From positions 284 to 16,187 of the forward strand of contig DFIZ01000017.1 of assembly GCA_002372855.1 (NCBI GenBank): DNA of 15,904 nucleotides, written 5' to 3'. This document shows, piece after piece, positions 1 through 5,961 of this stretch. The DNA comes from Bacteroidales bacterium UBA3684 (lineage in GTDB: Bacteria > Bacteroidota > Bacteroidia > Bacteroidales > P3). The notes under the pieces were generated by a model, which searched no databases, had not been told where the DNA came from, and worked only from the letters and a program-made list of their open reading frames with translations. Within the stretch, counting starts at the first letter, position 1, and each line of letters opens with the position of its first letter. A program made the translations under genes and the position numbers.

Positions 1-56
1 CCTCTCTGGGGCCTCTCTACCCCCTCTCTACCCCTTCTCTACCCCTTCTCTACCCC
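1..56. repeat. 11-bp tandem repeat, CTCTCTACCCC family
   Basis: Four consecutive 11-bp units occupy 13-56: CTCTCTACCCC twice, then TTCTCTACCCC twice. A degenerate unit (CCTCTCTGGGG) precedes them at 1-11. The array begins at the window edge, so its full length is unknown. On the minus strand the units read GGGGTAGAGAA or GGGGTAGAGAG. The following bases (52-62, ACCCCTCCCGG) are the exact reverse complement of a repeat unit at the other end of the window (15862-15872). No coding frame across it looks real. Confidence 0.85.
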
Positions 57-82
57 TCCCGGCCGTGGGGTGGGGGAGGGGT
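52..82. other. GC-rich inverted repeat
   Basis: ACCCCTCCC at 52-60 pairs perfectly with GGGAGGGGT at 74-82 across a 13-base loop. No T-tract follows on either side, so it is not a standard intrinsic terminator. It may be part of the end of an upstream gene outside the window. A 10-bp palindrome, CTTCCGGAAG, lies just after it at 85-94. The rest of 95-169 shows only a short CCGCCT repeat near 140-158. Confidence 0.45.
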
Positions 83-169
83 GCCTTCCGGAAGCGCGCC
101 GTCCAGCCCACAGGCCGTTCCGTCACGAGCCAACACACCCCCGCCTCCGCCTCCGCCCGTGCGATATTT

Positions 170-200
170 TTTGCCTATTATAATAATTTTTGTATATTTG
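170..200 (+). promoter_or_regulatory. Bacteroidota-type promoter of porD
   Basis: A -33 element TTTG (170-173) is followed, 19 nt later, by a -7 element TATATTTG (193-200), matching the TTTG/TAnnTTTG consensus of the Bacteroidota primary sigma factor. The porD start codon is only 11 nt beyond the -7 box, so the expected transcript start leaves a leader of just a few bases. Confidence 0.8.
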
Positions 201-211
201 CAGTCTGAACT

Positions 212-1132
212 ATGCGACATATTCTTGTTATAATGCTGAGTGTGTTGTGCTTGTGCTATGTGCAAGCCCAGGAGTTTCATTGCACGGCCCAGGTGAACTA
301 CCAGAAACTGCTCACCACCACCCAGTCCTACTCCTCCGAGAGCGACAAGCAGATTTTCGACGTCATGAAACAGTCCATCGAGGACTTCGTGGGCGGCCGC
401 CGATGGACCAACATCAACTTTGAGCCCCATGAGCAGCTCGAATGCTCCATCTCGCTCATCCTCAACAGCCGCACCTCCGCCACCGACTTCAGCGGCCAGC
501 TCCAGCTACAACTCAAGCGCCCGGTCTACAACTCCACCTACACCACCGGCCTCTTCAACTACATGGAGCAGCCCACCTTCTCGTTCTCCTACAACGAGAG
601 CCAACCCCTCGATTTCGACCCGAACAATTTCAGCAGCATCCTGGCCTCCACGGTGGCCTACTACTGCTATGTCATGCTCGGCATTTATTTCGACAGCTTC
701 GCCCCCAACGGCGGCGACCCCTACTACCAGATGGCGCAGCAGGTGGCGCAGGCCGTCGACGTGTCGAAATACTCCGGCTGGGACTCCAAGGGAGGCCGCA
801 GCCGCTACTGGTTCATGGAAAACCACACCAACAGCGCCTACGCCCCGCTGCGCGAGGCCTACTACAGCTACCACCGCCTCGGGCTCGACATGATGACGCG
901 CGACCAACCCGCCGCCCGACAGGCCATCCTGCAGGCCCTCAAGGCCTTGCAGCAGGTGCACCGCCGCAACACCTCGATGCTCTCGCTGCAGCAGTTCGTC
1001 GACGTGAAGATACAGGAAATCATCTCCATCTTCACCCCCGCGCCCCCCGAGGAGCAGAAGGTCGTGTACAACATCATCCGCGACATCAGCCCCATCAATG
1101 TATCCAAGCTGAAAGGTTTTAACACAAAATAA
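212..1132 (+). CDS. porD: DUF4835 family protein, PorD-like (type IX secretion associated)
   Basis: This is a 306-residue exported protein. Residues 1-19 form a signal peptide: one basic residue, a hydrophobic stretch, then VQA before the likely cleavage site. The mature part has the DUF4835/PorD layout: an N-terminal segment beginning EFHCTAQV, a V-GGRRWTN segment near residue 60, many aromatic residues in the middle (SFSYNES, YYCYVMLGIYFDSF) and a C-terminal helical part ending in a KLKGFN tail. PorD is named for its association with the type IX secretion system of Bacteroidota; its biochemical role is poorly defined. The start at 212 is chosen because the next Met (residue 8) would leave too short a signal peptide. 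It has its own promoter at 170-200 and lies 12 nt upstream of the aminotransferase, probably on one transcript. Family assignment is by recall of the conserved pattern; the type IX role is inferred from the family name. Confidence 0.78.
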   Translation: MRHILVIMLSVLCLCYVQAQEFHCTAQVNYQKLLTTTQSYSSESDKQIFDVMKQSIEDFVGGRRWTNINFEPHEQLECSISLILNSRTSATDFSGQLQLQLKRPVYNSTYTTGLFNYMEQPTFSFSYNESQPLDFDPNNFSSILASTVAYYCYVMLGIYFDSFAPNGGDPYYQMAQQVAQAVDVSKYSGWDSKGGRSRYWFMENHTNSAYAPLREAYYSYHRLGLDMMTRDQPAARQAILQALKALQQVHRRNTSMLSLQQFVDVKIQEIISIFTPAPPEEQKVVYNIIRDISPINVSKLKGFNTK

Positions 1133-1144
1133 ATCATCAATATC

Positions 1145-2461
1145 ATGACCCAAATACCTATACAGAAAGAAACGATAGACCGCATTGCAGCGGCCAACAA
1201 GATCCAGAACCCTGGCAAGGCCAGCATCCGCGAGATGCGCAAGATGATCCAGGACGTTGAAAAAGAGACCGGTGTCCGCTTTGTGAAGATGGAGATGGGC
1301 ATCCCCGGCCTGCCCGCCCCCAAGGTGGGTGTCGAGGCCCAGATCGAGGCCCTGCGCAACGGTGTGGCCAGCATCTATCCCGAAATCTACGGCACCGCCG
1401 ACTTCAAGAAGGAGGCCGCCCGCTTCGTCAAGAACTTCCTCGACATCGACGTCACTCCTGACTGCTGCGTGCCCACCGTCGGCTCCATGCAGGCCGGCTT
1501 CGCCAGCTTCCTCACCCTCACCCGCTACGACGCCAAGAAGACCAAGGTGCTCTTCATCGACCCCGGTTTCCCCGTGCAGAAGCAGCAGTGCCGCGTCCTC
1601 GGCATCCCCATGAAGACCTTCGACGTCTACGAATACCGTGGCGACAAGCTGCGCGACAAACTTGAAGAAGAACTTAAAGACGGCGATGTTGCCTGCCTGA
1701 TTTACAGCTCTCCCAACAATCCCGCCTGGTTCTGCTTCACCGACCACGAACTCCAGATTATCGGCGAGATGGCCAACAAGTACGGAGTCGTTGTCCTCGA
1801 GGACGACGCCTACTTCCTGATGGACTTCCGCAAGGACTACAGCGTCCCCGGCCAGGCACCCTTCCAGCCCACCGTTGCCAAATACACTGACAACTATGTG
1901 CTTATGATTTCCGGCTCGAAGAGCTTCTCCTATGCCGGCGAGCGCATCGCCATGATGATCTGCAGCCCCACGCTGTTCAACAAGGAGTGCCCCGACCTGG
2001 CCCGCTACTACAGCCAGACGCAACTCGGCCGCGCCCTGATTTTCGGCACGTTGTACTGCCTCAGTTCAGGTACTGCTCACAGTGTCCAGTACGCTATGGC
2101 CGCCATGCTGAAGGGCGCCAACGACGGCACCTTCAACTTCGTGAAGGACATCAGGGAGTACGGCGAGAAGGCCAACGTCATGAAGAAACTCTTCACCGAC
2201 AACGGCTTCTACATTGTCTATGACAAGGATATGGGCGAGGACATCGGCGACGGTTTCTACTTCACCTTCTGCTATCCCGGTTTCGGTGGCGTCGACCTGC
2301 TCAACGAGCTCATCCGCTACGGCGTCAGCGCCATCGCCCTCGACATTACGGGCAGCCACAAGCAGGGCATCCGTGCCTGTGTGGCCCTGGTGCAGCGCGA
2401 CCAGTTCCCCGACCTCAAGGTCCGCCTCGAGGCCTTCCACAAAGACCATCCGGTGAAATAA
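1145..2461 (+). CDS. PLP-dependent aminotransferase, class I/II (fold type I)
   Basis: A 438-residue cytosolic enzyme expected to transfer amino groups using pyridoxal phosphate. Visible class I/II landmarks are: a substrate and cofactor binding segment around IYGTADFK (81-88); YSSPNNPAW (187-195) with the conserved Asn-Pro; LEDDAYF (218-224) with the Asp that contacts the pyridine nitrogen; SGSKSFSYAGER (256-267), where K259 is the predicted Schiff-base lysine; and GIRACVAL (408-415), where R410 should bind the substrate carboxylate. Length is normal for the family and nothing looks broken. The donor and acceptor cannot be read from the sequence. It follows porD by 12 nt and is closed by the strong terminator at 2481-2527, so the two genes probably form one transcript although their functions look unrelated. 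Confidence 0.9.
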   Translation: MTQIPIQKETIDRIAAANKIQNPGKASIREMRKMIQDVEKETGVRFVKMEMGIPGLPAPKVGVEAQIEALRNGVASIYPEIYGTADFKKEAARFVKNFLDIDVTPDCCVPTVGSMQAGFASFLTLTRYDAKKTKVLFIDPGFPVQKQQCRVLGIPMKTFDVYEYRGDKLRDKLEEELKDGDVACLIYSSPNNPAWFCFTDHELQIIGEMANKYGVVVLEDDAYFLMDFRKDYSVPGQAPFQPTVAKYTDNYVLMISGSKSFSYAGERIAMMICSPTLFNKECPDLARYYSQTQLGRALIFGTLYCLSSGTAHSVQYAMAAMLKGANDGTFNFVKDIREYGEKANVMKKLFTDNGFYIVYDKDMGEDIGDGFYFTFCYPGFGGVDLLNELIRYGVSAIALDITGSHKQGIRACVALVQRDQFPDLKVRLEAFHKDHPVK

Positions 2462-2480
2462 AACCCTCACCGACAGGCAT

Positions 2481-2527
2481 AAAAAAAAGGACGCCGAGGC
2501 CCGCAATGGCCTCGGCGTCCTTTTTTT
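2481..2527. terminator. Strong intrinsic terminator, probably bidirectional
   Basis: A perfect 13-bp stem (2489-2501 with 2508-2520) has a six-base loop, CGCAAT. It is preceded by eight A (2481-2488) and followed by seven T (2521-2527). It ends the porD-aminotransferase transcript on the plus strand. Because the A-tract reads as a U-tract on the other strand, it can also stop minus-strand transcription arriving from the lipoprotein gene at 2641-3183. Confidence 0.93.
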
Positions 2528-2539
2528 GTCCTTCTGCGC

Positions 2540-2580
2540 GGCAGCGACGCCCCGCAGAAGACGGGAATGTTCATTGTGTT
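2540..2580. repeat. Spacer repeat R1, copy 1
   Basis: This 41-nt segment matches 3248-3288 at 36 of 41 positions by eye, in the same orientation. Both start GGCAGCGACGCC and end TTGTGTT. The two copies flank the lipoprotein gene at 2641-3183 with a spacing of 708 bp, consistent with an old tandem duplication of a gene-plus-spacer unit. Fourteen bases further on, 2595-2613 holds a degenerate copy of the hairpin found at 3719-3750 (TGCCGTC, GAGGATGGCAGC). Confidence 0.75.
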
Positions 2581-2640
2581 GTTTCTGTTTTCATTGCCGT
2601 CTGCGAGGATGGCAGCTGGTTTTCATAATGGCGCATCTTT

Positions 2641-3183
2641 TTATATTGGCTCTACCCAGTCGCAGGCACTGTCCGTTTGTTTATGCCACACTCCCTTGTC
2701 GTCGGCATATACGTCTTCGCTGCAAATATCAATTGGGTCACAGGTGAACTTTATGTAGTTGCTGCCGTCATCTGCTGTTTCGACAAATATGAAAATATCG
2801 CCCACCTCTGTAAGGAATACTACCTGCTGTTCTCCGTTGTAGAATACGGTGCCATAGTCCACCACGTCATACTTCACGCCTTTCCATTCCAATGTTTCCA
2901 CGGCTCCACTAAAATAATACGCACGGTCATCGTACACAACAAACCTGTCATCGCCCATTTCGATGCTGTCTTTCTCCAGATTTGGATGGTATTTGATGTA
3001 AACGACTTGCAAGGAGTTAGGAGTCTTCAAATCCTTGAAGTGGTATTCATTCGTGACGAGAACGGACGATGGCTCGCACGGTTGCATGGTGTCTGCGGCT
3101 GTGTTGTCGGCCGCTCCGCTCGTGCAGGCGGTCATCATTCCGATGGCGCACACCATAGCGCCGAGCATAAATACTTTCTTCAT
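2641..3183 (-). CDS. Small predicted lipoprotein, function unknown
   Basis: A 180-residue protein with a lipoprotein signal peptide: MKK, a hydrophobic core, then MTAC with Cys20 as the lipidation site, followed by SGAADNTAADT. The -3 residue of the lipobox is Met rather than the usual Leu. There is no obvious run of acidic residues after the Cys that would mark Bacteroidota surface lipoproteins, so a periplasmic face is possible. The mature part has many short alternating hydrophobic stretches (VLVTNEYHF, DRFVVYDDRAYYF, VVFLTEVGDIFIFVET), suggesting a small beta-rich fold. I do not recognise the family. It shares signal-peptide DNA with the genes at 3320-3685 and 3833-4324 but nothing else obvious. 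Base composition looks more AT-rich than the housekeeping genes around it, as in fast-evolving accessory genes. No clear minus-strand promoter was found. Confidence 0.8.
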   Translation of the reverse strand: MKKVFMLGAMVCAIGMMTACTSGAADNTAADTMQPCEPSSVLVTNEYHFKDLKTPNSLQVVYIKYHPNLEKDSIEMGDDRFVVYDDRAYYFSGAVETLEWKGVKYDVVDYGTVFYNGEQQVVFLTEVGDIFIFVETADDGSNYIKFTCDPIDICSEDVYADDKGVWHKQTDSACDWVEPI

Positions 3184-3247
3184 TGTATGAATTTGTTTGT
3201 TGTTTTACTTCATTTTATTGTTTCATACGGTCATTTTCACCGAGCTC

Positions 3248-3288
3248 GGCAGCGACGCCTCGCAGAAGACTGAGATGTTCTTTGTGTT
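3248..3288. repeat. Spacer repeat R1, copy 2
   Basis: Second copy of the 41-nt segment at 2540-2580, with five differences. It lies just upstream of the 2641-3183 gene as transcribed, and between it and the 3320-3685 gene. Confidence 0.75.
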
Positions 3289-3319
3289 ATCCTTATTTAT
3301 AGTTTTCTAAATCCCTCTT

Positions 3320-3685
3320 TTATTGGGGAGTCAATATGAAATATCCCTTTTCTGAGTGATTGAATAAGGTATCGTTTCGAACGAACAAAGTGTCAATATA
3401 CGGTGGGTTGTTATAGACTTTGTTCCGTTTGCCTATTTCGGTCCAATGAAAAATCAATACACTATCGTCTGCAATGTTGAATACTCCGCTCATCTTATCC
3501 CGGAAATGTCCATCAAAGTCAGCAGACCAAATAGCAATACTGGCCAGCGAGTCTTCGTATAAGGTAATCTCTGCCTTATTGTAAAACCCCCATATACCTT
3601 GATATACGCTCTCGTTTTTGTTCTTGCAGGCGGTCATCATTACAAGGGCGCACACCATCGCGCCGAGTAAAAAGAGTTTCTTCAT
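3320..3685 (-). CDS. Very small predicted lipoprotein, function unknown
   Basis: A 121-residue protein with the signal peptide MKKLFLLGAMVCALVMMTAC; Cys20 is the predicted lipidated residue and is followed by KNKNES. The mature part of about 100 residues begins YQGIWGFYNKAEITLYEDS, then shows short strand-like stretches (SLASIAIWSAD, MSGVFNIADDSVLIFHW, DTLFVRNDTLFN), in the manner of small beta-barrel or lipocalin-like Bacteroidota proteins that often carry a GxW motif near the start. That comparison is only suggestive. The gene is clearly more AT-rich than its neighbours. The first 20 codons are nearly identical in DNA to those of 3833-4324, while the mature parts differ. The start is fixed by the signal peptide. 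Confidence 0.75.
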   Translation of the reverse strand: MKKLFLLGAMVCALVMMTACKNKNESVYQGIWGFYNKAEITLYEDSLASIAIWSADFDGHFRDKMSGVFNIADDSVLIFHWTEIGKRNKVYNNPPYIDTLFVRNDTLFNHSEKGYFILTPQ

Positions 3686-3718
3686 TGTCTGTCTGGGTTT
3701 AATTGTTTCTGTTCAATC

Positions 3719-3754
3719 AACGGCTGCCGTCCGCAAGGATGGCAGCCGTTTTTT
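3719..3754 (+). terminator. Terminator-like hairpin with GCAA tetraloop
   Basis: AACGGCTGCC (3719-3728) pairs with GGCAGCCGTT (3741-3750). The stem continues with GTCC/GGAT (one G-U pair) to a GCAA loop at 3733-3736, giving about 14 pairs. The T-tract at 3749-3754 is on the plus strand, so this is an intrinsic terminator only for plus-strand RNA, although the genes on both sides are minus-strand. As minus-strand RNA it would fold but lacks a good U-tract. A decayed copy is at 2595-2613. Confidence 0.6.
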
Positions 3755-3832
3755 AATCCGATTGGAATTTCCGCGCCCCGCGACAGGCGGTTTCAAAAGC
3801 GGCCGGGGCTGGCGCAGGGTTGAGAATAGGTG

Positions 3833-4324
3833 TTATTTTTTGCGGTGGTAGAAGTATGAAGTTGCAGACATGCCTTTAGGACACTTGAACGACAGGAATG
3901 CCTCGACGGCAGGCGGAGTGATGGTCATGTTGTCCTCGTGCAGCTCCAGTTGGCAGACAATCGTTGCATCTTCGGTTGTGATGGTGATTTCAGCCACGCC
4001 GCGGACATTTTTGCCGATACTCCATTTCGCCTCGTAGGTGGAGAACATATAGTTCCCGTCGGGGTCTCGGTCGACAGCCACCTGCACCGAGAGAGTCCCG
4101 TCGGGGCGGAATTCAATGTCGCGCATCAGGGAGAACACCGTTTCGCCCACGGCGGCATGTTCTCCATGCAGATACAGACCAACGTTAGGAGAGCGGAAAT
4201 TTTGCGCTTCTTTGAATTCCCATTTGCCAACAATGTCGCTTTCGGTTACGTTTTGTGCCGAAACATTGGCGGTCATCATTCCGAGGGCGCACACCATCGC
4301 GCCGAGCAAAAAGAGTTTCTTCAT
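3833..4324 (-). CDS. Secreted lipocalin-like protein, function unknown
   Basis: A 163-residue protein with an N-terminal signal peptide nearly identical to the lipoprotein leaders next to it, but position 20 is Asn instead of Cys. The sequence continues VSAQNV, so signal peptidase I cleavage after VSA (residue 23) is expected and the mature protein should be soluble in the periplasm or exported. The mature part starts VTESDIVGKWEF, the usual opening of lipocalin-like beta-barrel domains of Bacteroidota, followed by RDIEFRPDGTLSVQVAV, YEAKWSIGKN, AEITITTEDATIVCQLEL and a closing strand near YFYHRKK. That pattern supports a single small barrel of about 140 residues. The ligand is unknown. It is the most upstream of the three minus-strand genes sharing this leader; the 147-nt gap to the next gene argues against tight translational coupling. 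Confidence 0.75.
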   Translation of the reverse strand: MKKLFLLGAMVCALGMMTANVSAQNVTESDIVGKWEFKEAQNFRSPNVGLYLHGEHAAVGETVFSLMRDIEFRPDGTLSVQVAVDRDPDGNYMFSTYEAKWSIGKNVRGVAEITITTEDATIVCQLELHEDNMTITPPAVEAFLSFKCPKGMSATSYFYHRKK

Positions 4325-4331
4325 CGTCTGT
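4268..4331. repeat. Signal-peptide DNA repeat (copies at 3127-3190, 3629-3692, 4268-4331)
   Basis: Three 64-nt segments cover the first 18-19 codons plus seven upstream bases of the three small exported genes. By eye the copies at 3629 and 4268 differ at 4 of 64 positions, and those at 3127 and 4268 at about 8 of 64. Similarity stops abruptly at the signal-peptide end of the mature coding parts. A weaker match (GCATTTTCACCG or TCATTTTCACCG) also occurs upstream of two of the genes, near 3230-3242 and 4372-4383. Confidence 0.85.
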
Positions 4332-4423
4332 TTAATTTTATTGTTTTTATTCGATTTGTTGTTTCATTTCTGCATTTTCACCGCGCACAAGGGCGGAGGG
4401 CGTTGCACGGATGCAAACCGACT

Positions 4424-5350
4424 TTAGAGCCACTGGTCGACGTGGCCGAAGACGATGTCGGCGCGGGCGGCGAAGCTCTCCTCGGTGGCGAAGGCCACGT
4501 GGGGCGTGACGAGGCAACGGTTGGTGGAGAGCAGGAGGTGGTTGATGGGCAGGGGAGGTTCCTGCTCGAAGACGTCGAAGGCTGCGCCGGCGATACGGCT
4601 CTCTACCAGCGCTTTGCCGACGGCGGCGATGTCGCATACGGGGCCGCGGGCGGTGTTGACCAGCAGGGCGGTGGGTTTCATCAGGGAGAGGGCGCGTTCG
4701 CCGATGAGGCCGCGGGTCTCGTCGCAGAGGGGTACGTGGAGGCTGACGATGTCGCTCTGGCGCAGCAGGTCGTCCAGCGGCATGTAGGTGACGCCCAGGG
4801 CTTTCACCTCGGGGCGCTCGGTGCGGCTCCAGGCGATGACCCTGGCGCCGAAGGCCAGCAGCAGGCGGGCGGTGGCGGTGCCGATGGCGCCGGTGCCGAC
4901 GATGCCGACGGTCTTGCCTCTCAGTTCGCGGCCGAGGAAGGTGCCGCGGCTGCCACCCTGGCGGATGGCTTCGTTGAGGGTGACGATGTTGCGCAGCAGG
5001 TCGAGCATCATGCCCACAGCCAGTTCGCTGACGGCGGTGGTGGAGTAGCCGGCGGCGTTCTGCACCTTGATGCCATGGTTCGAGCAATACTTGAGGTCGA
5101 TATGGTCAAGTCCTGTAAATGCAACGCTTAAGTACTTTAACTTTGAGCATTGCTTTAATACGTTTTCCGTCAGTTTGATGTTGCTGATGACGGCCACATC
5201 GGCGTCCTTCATGCGCTGGGCGAGGGTCTCCTCGTCCTCTTGACGGTCCATATAATAGGTGAACTCGTGGCCCATGGCGGCATAGTGCTCGCGGAGGGTC
5301 TCAAAGTGTTCGCGGGATATACCCAGTGATTCTACACAAACAATATTCAT
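4424..5350 (-). CDS. D-2-hydroxyacid dehydrogenase, NAD(P)-dependent
   Basis: A 308-residue cytosolic oxidoreductase of the D-2-hydroxyacid dehydrogenase family, which interconverts 2-oxo acids and D-2-hydroxy acids. Order of landmarks: N-terminal substrate domain to about residue 100; NAD-binding Rossmann motif GTGAIGTATA (152-161) after ELRGKTVGIV; LHVPL (204-208); then the catalytic set, Arg235 in NTARGP, Glu264 in FEQEPP and His284 in TPHVAFAT. Trp174 and Arg176 (AWSRTE) follow the second Rossmann strand where an acidic residue often selects NAD, so NADP use is possible. Length is normal. It starts 4 nt after the flavin reductase-like gene stops, so the two should be co-transcribed downstream of dnaA. 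The actual substrate (glycerate/hydroxypyruvate, lactate or another) cannot be decided from sequence. Confidence 0.9.
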   Translation of the reverse strand: MNIVCVESLGISREHFETLREHYAAMGHEFTYYMDRQEDEETLAQRMKDADVAVISNIKLTENVLKQCSKLKYLSVAFTGLDHIDLKYCSNHGIKVQNAAGYSTTAVSELAVGMMLDLLRNIVTLNEAIRQGGSRGTFLGRELRGKTVGIVGTGAIGTATARLLLAFGARVIAWSRTERPEVKALGVTYMPLDDLLRQSDIVSLHVPLCDETRGLIGERALSLMKPTALLVNTARGPVCDIAAVGKALVESRIAGAAFDVFEQEPPLPINHLLLSTNRCLVTPHVAFATEESFAARADIVFGHVDQWL

Positions 5351-5354
5351 AGTT

Positions 5355-5921
5355 CTATTTACGTTTTTTTACACTGAATCCGAATCCGCCCAGCTTCTCG
5401 CCGAGGGCGTAGTATTTGCCGTGGCTGTAGGCCAGGGGGCCGGCATGGTTGAGCTGGAAGGCCCCGGTGCTCTTGTCGATGAGACTTTCCTCGGCGTTGA
5501 CGGCCACTACGTTGGCCATGAACATGTCGTGGGTGCCGAGGTGCTTGACTTCGAACACTTTGCACTCGATGTTCAGGGGGCTTTCCTTGATGAGCGGTGC
5601 CTTGACAATCTGAGCCTGCTCGGGGTGGAGTCCCATTTCGCGGAACTTGTTGACGTCGCGGCCGCTCTTCACTCCGCACCAGTCTGTCTGTCGGGCCAAG
5701 GCGGTGGTGGTGAGGTTGATGACGAACTCGCCTGTGCGGGAAATCAGCTCGTGGCTGTGTCGCTGGGGGCGCACGCTGATATAGCACATGGGCGGGTCAC
5801 TGCAGATAGTGCCCGTCCATGCGATGGTGATGATGTTGTAGTTCTCGGGATTGTCGCCGCAGGTGACCATGACGGCCGGCAGCGGGTAGATCATTGTCCC
5901 GGGTTTGAATGCGGTTTTCAT
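5355..5921 (-). CDS. Flavin reductase-like domain protein (FMN-binding split barrel)
   Basis: A 188-residue protein of the flavin reductase/FMN-binding split-barrel family; members bind FMN and reduce flavins or act as small flavoproteins. It begins MKTAFKPGTMIYPLPAVMV, continues with NIITIAWTGTICSDPPMCYISVRP (29-52; the SDPP-Y-S-RP pattern is typical of the flavin-binding region), then GEFVINL (64-70), CGVKSGRDVNKF (82-93), PLNIEC (115-120) and H-DMFMANVVAVNA (131-143). The start at 5921 is preferred because the family motif begins there. An in-frame ATG at 5957 would add 12 residues (MDRRPTAGTIEK) and lies 4 nt past the dnaA stop, which suits translational coupling. A small GC-rich inverted repeat (GCCGGC twice, near 5935-5952) sits between the two candidates. 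The partner oxidoreductase is unknown. Confidence 0.85.
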   Translation of the reverse strand: MKTAFKPGTMIYPLPAVMVTCGDNPENYNIITIAWTGTICSDPPMCYISVRPQRHSHELISRTGEFVINLTTTALARQTDWCGVKSGRDVNKFREMGLHPEQAQIVKAPLIKESPLNIECKVFEVKHLGTHDMFMANVVAVNAEESLIDKSTGAFQLNHAGPLAYSHGKYYALGEKLGGFGFSVKKRK

Positions 5922-5961
5922 TTTCTCTATCGTGCCGGCAGTGGGCCGGCGGTCCATGTTA

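Noticed and set aside
506..2023. Long minus-strand open frame (505 codons) across porD and the aminotransferase
   Set aside because: It is antisense to two well-supported genes, and its composition (Val, Gly, Asp, His rich) is typical of the shadow frame of C-ending codons in GC-rich genes. No domain is recognisable.
2540..4327. The small-lipoprotein cluster as a mobile element
   Set aside because: No transposase, recombinase, terminal inverted repeats or target duplications were seen. R1 copies and the shared leaders fit tandem duplication better.
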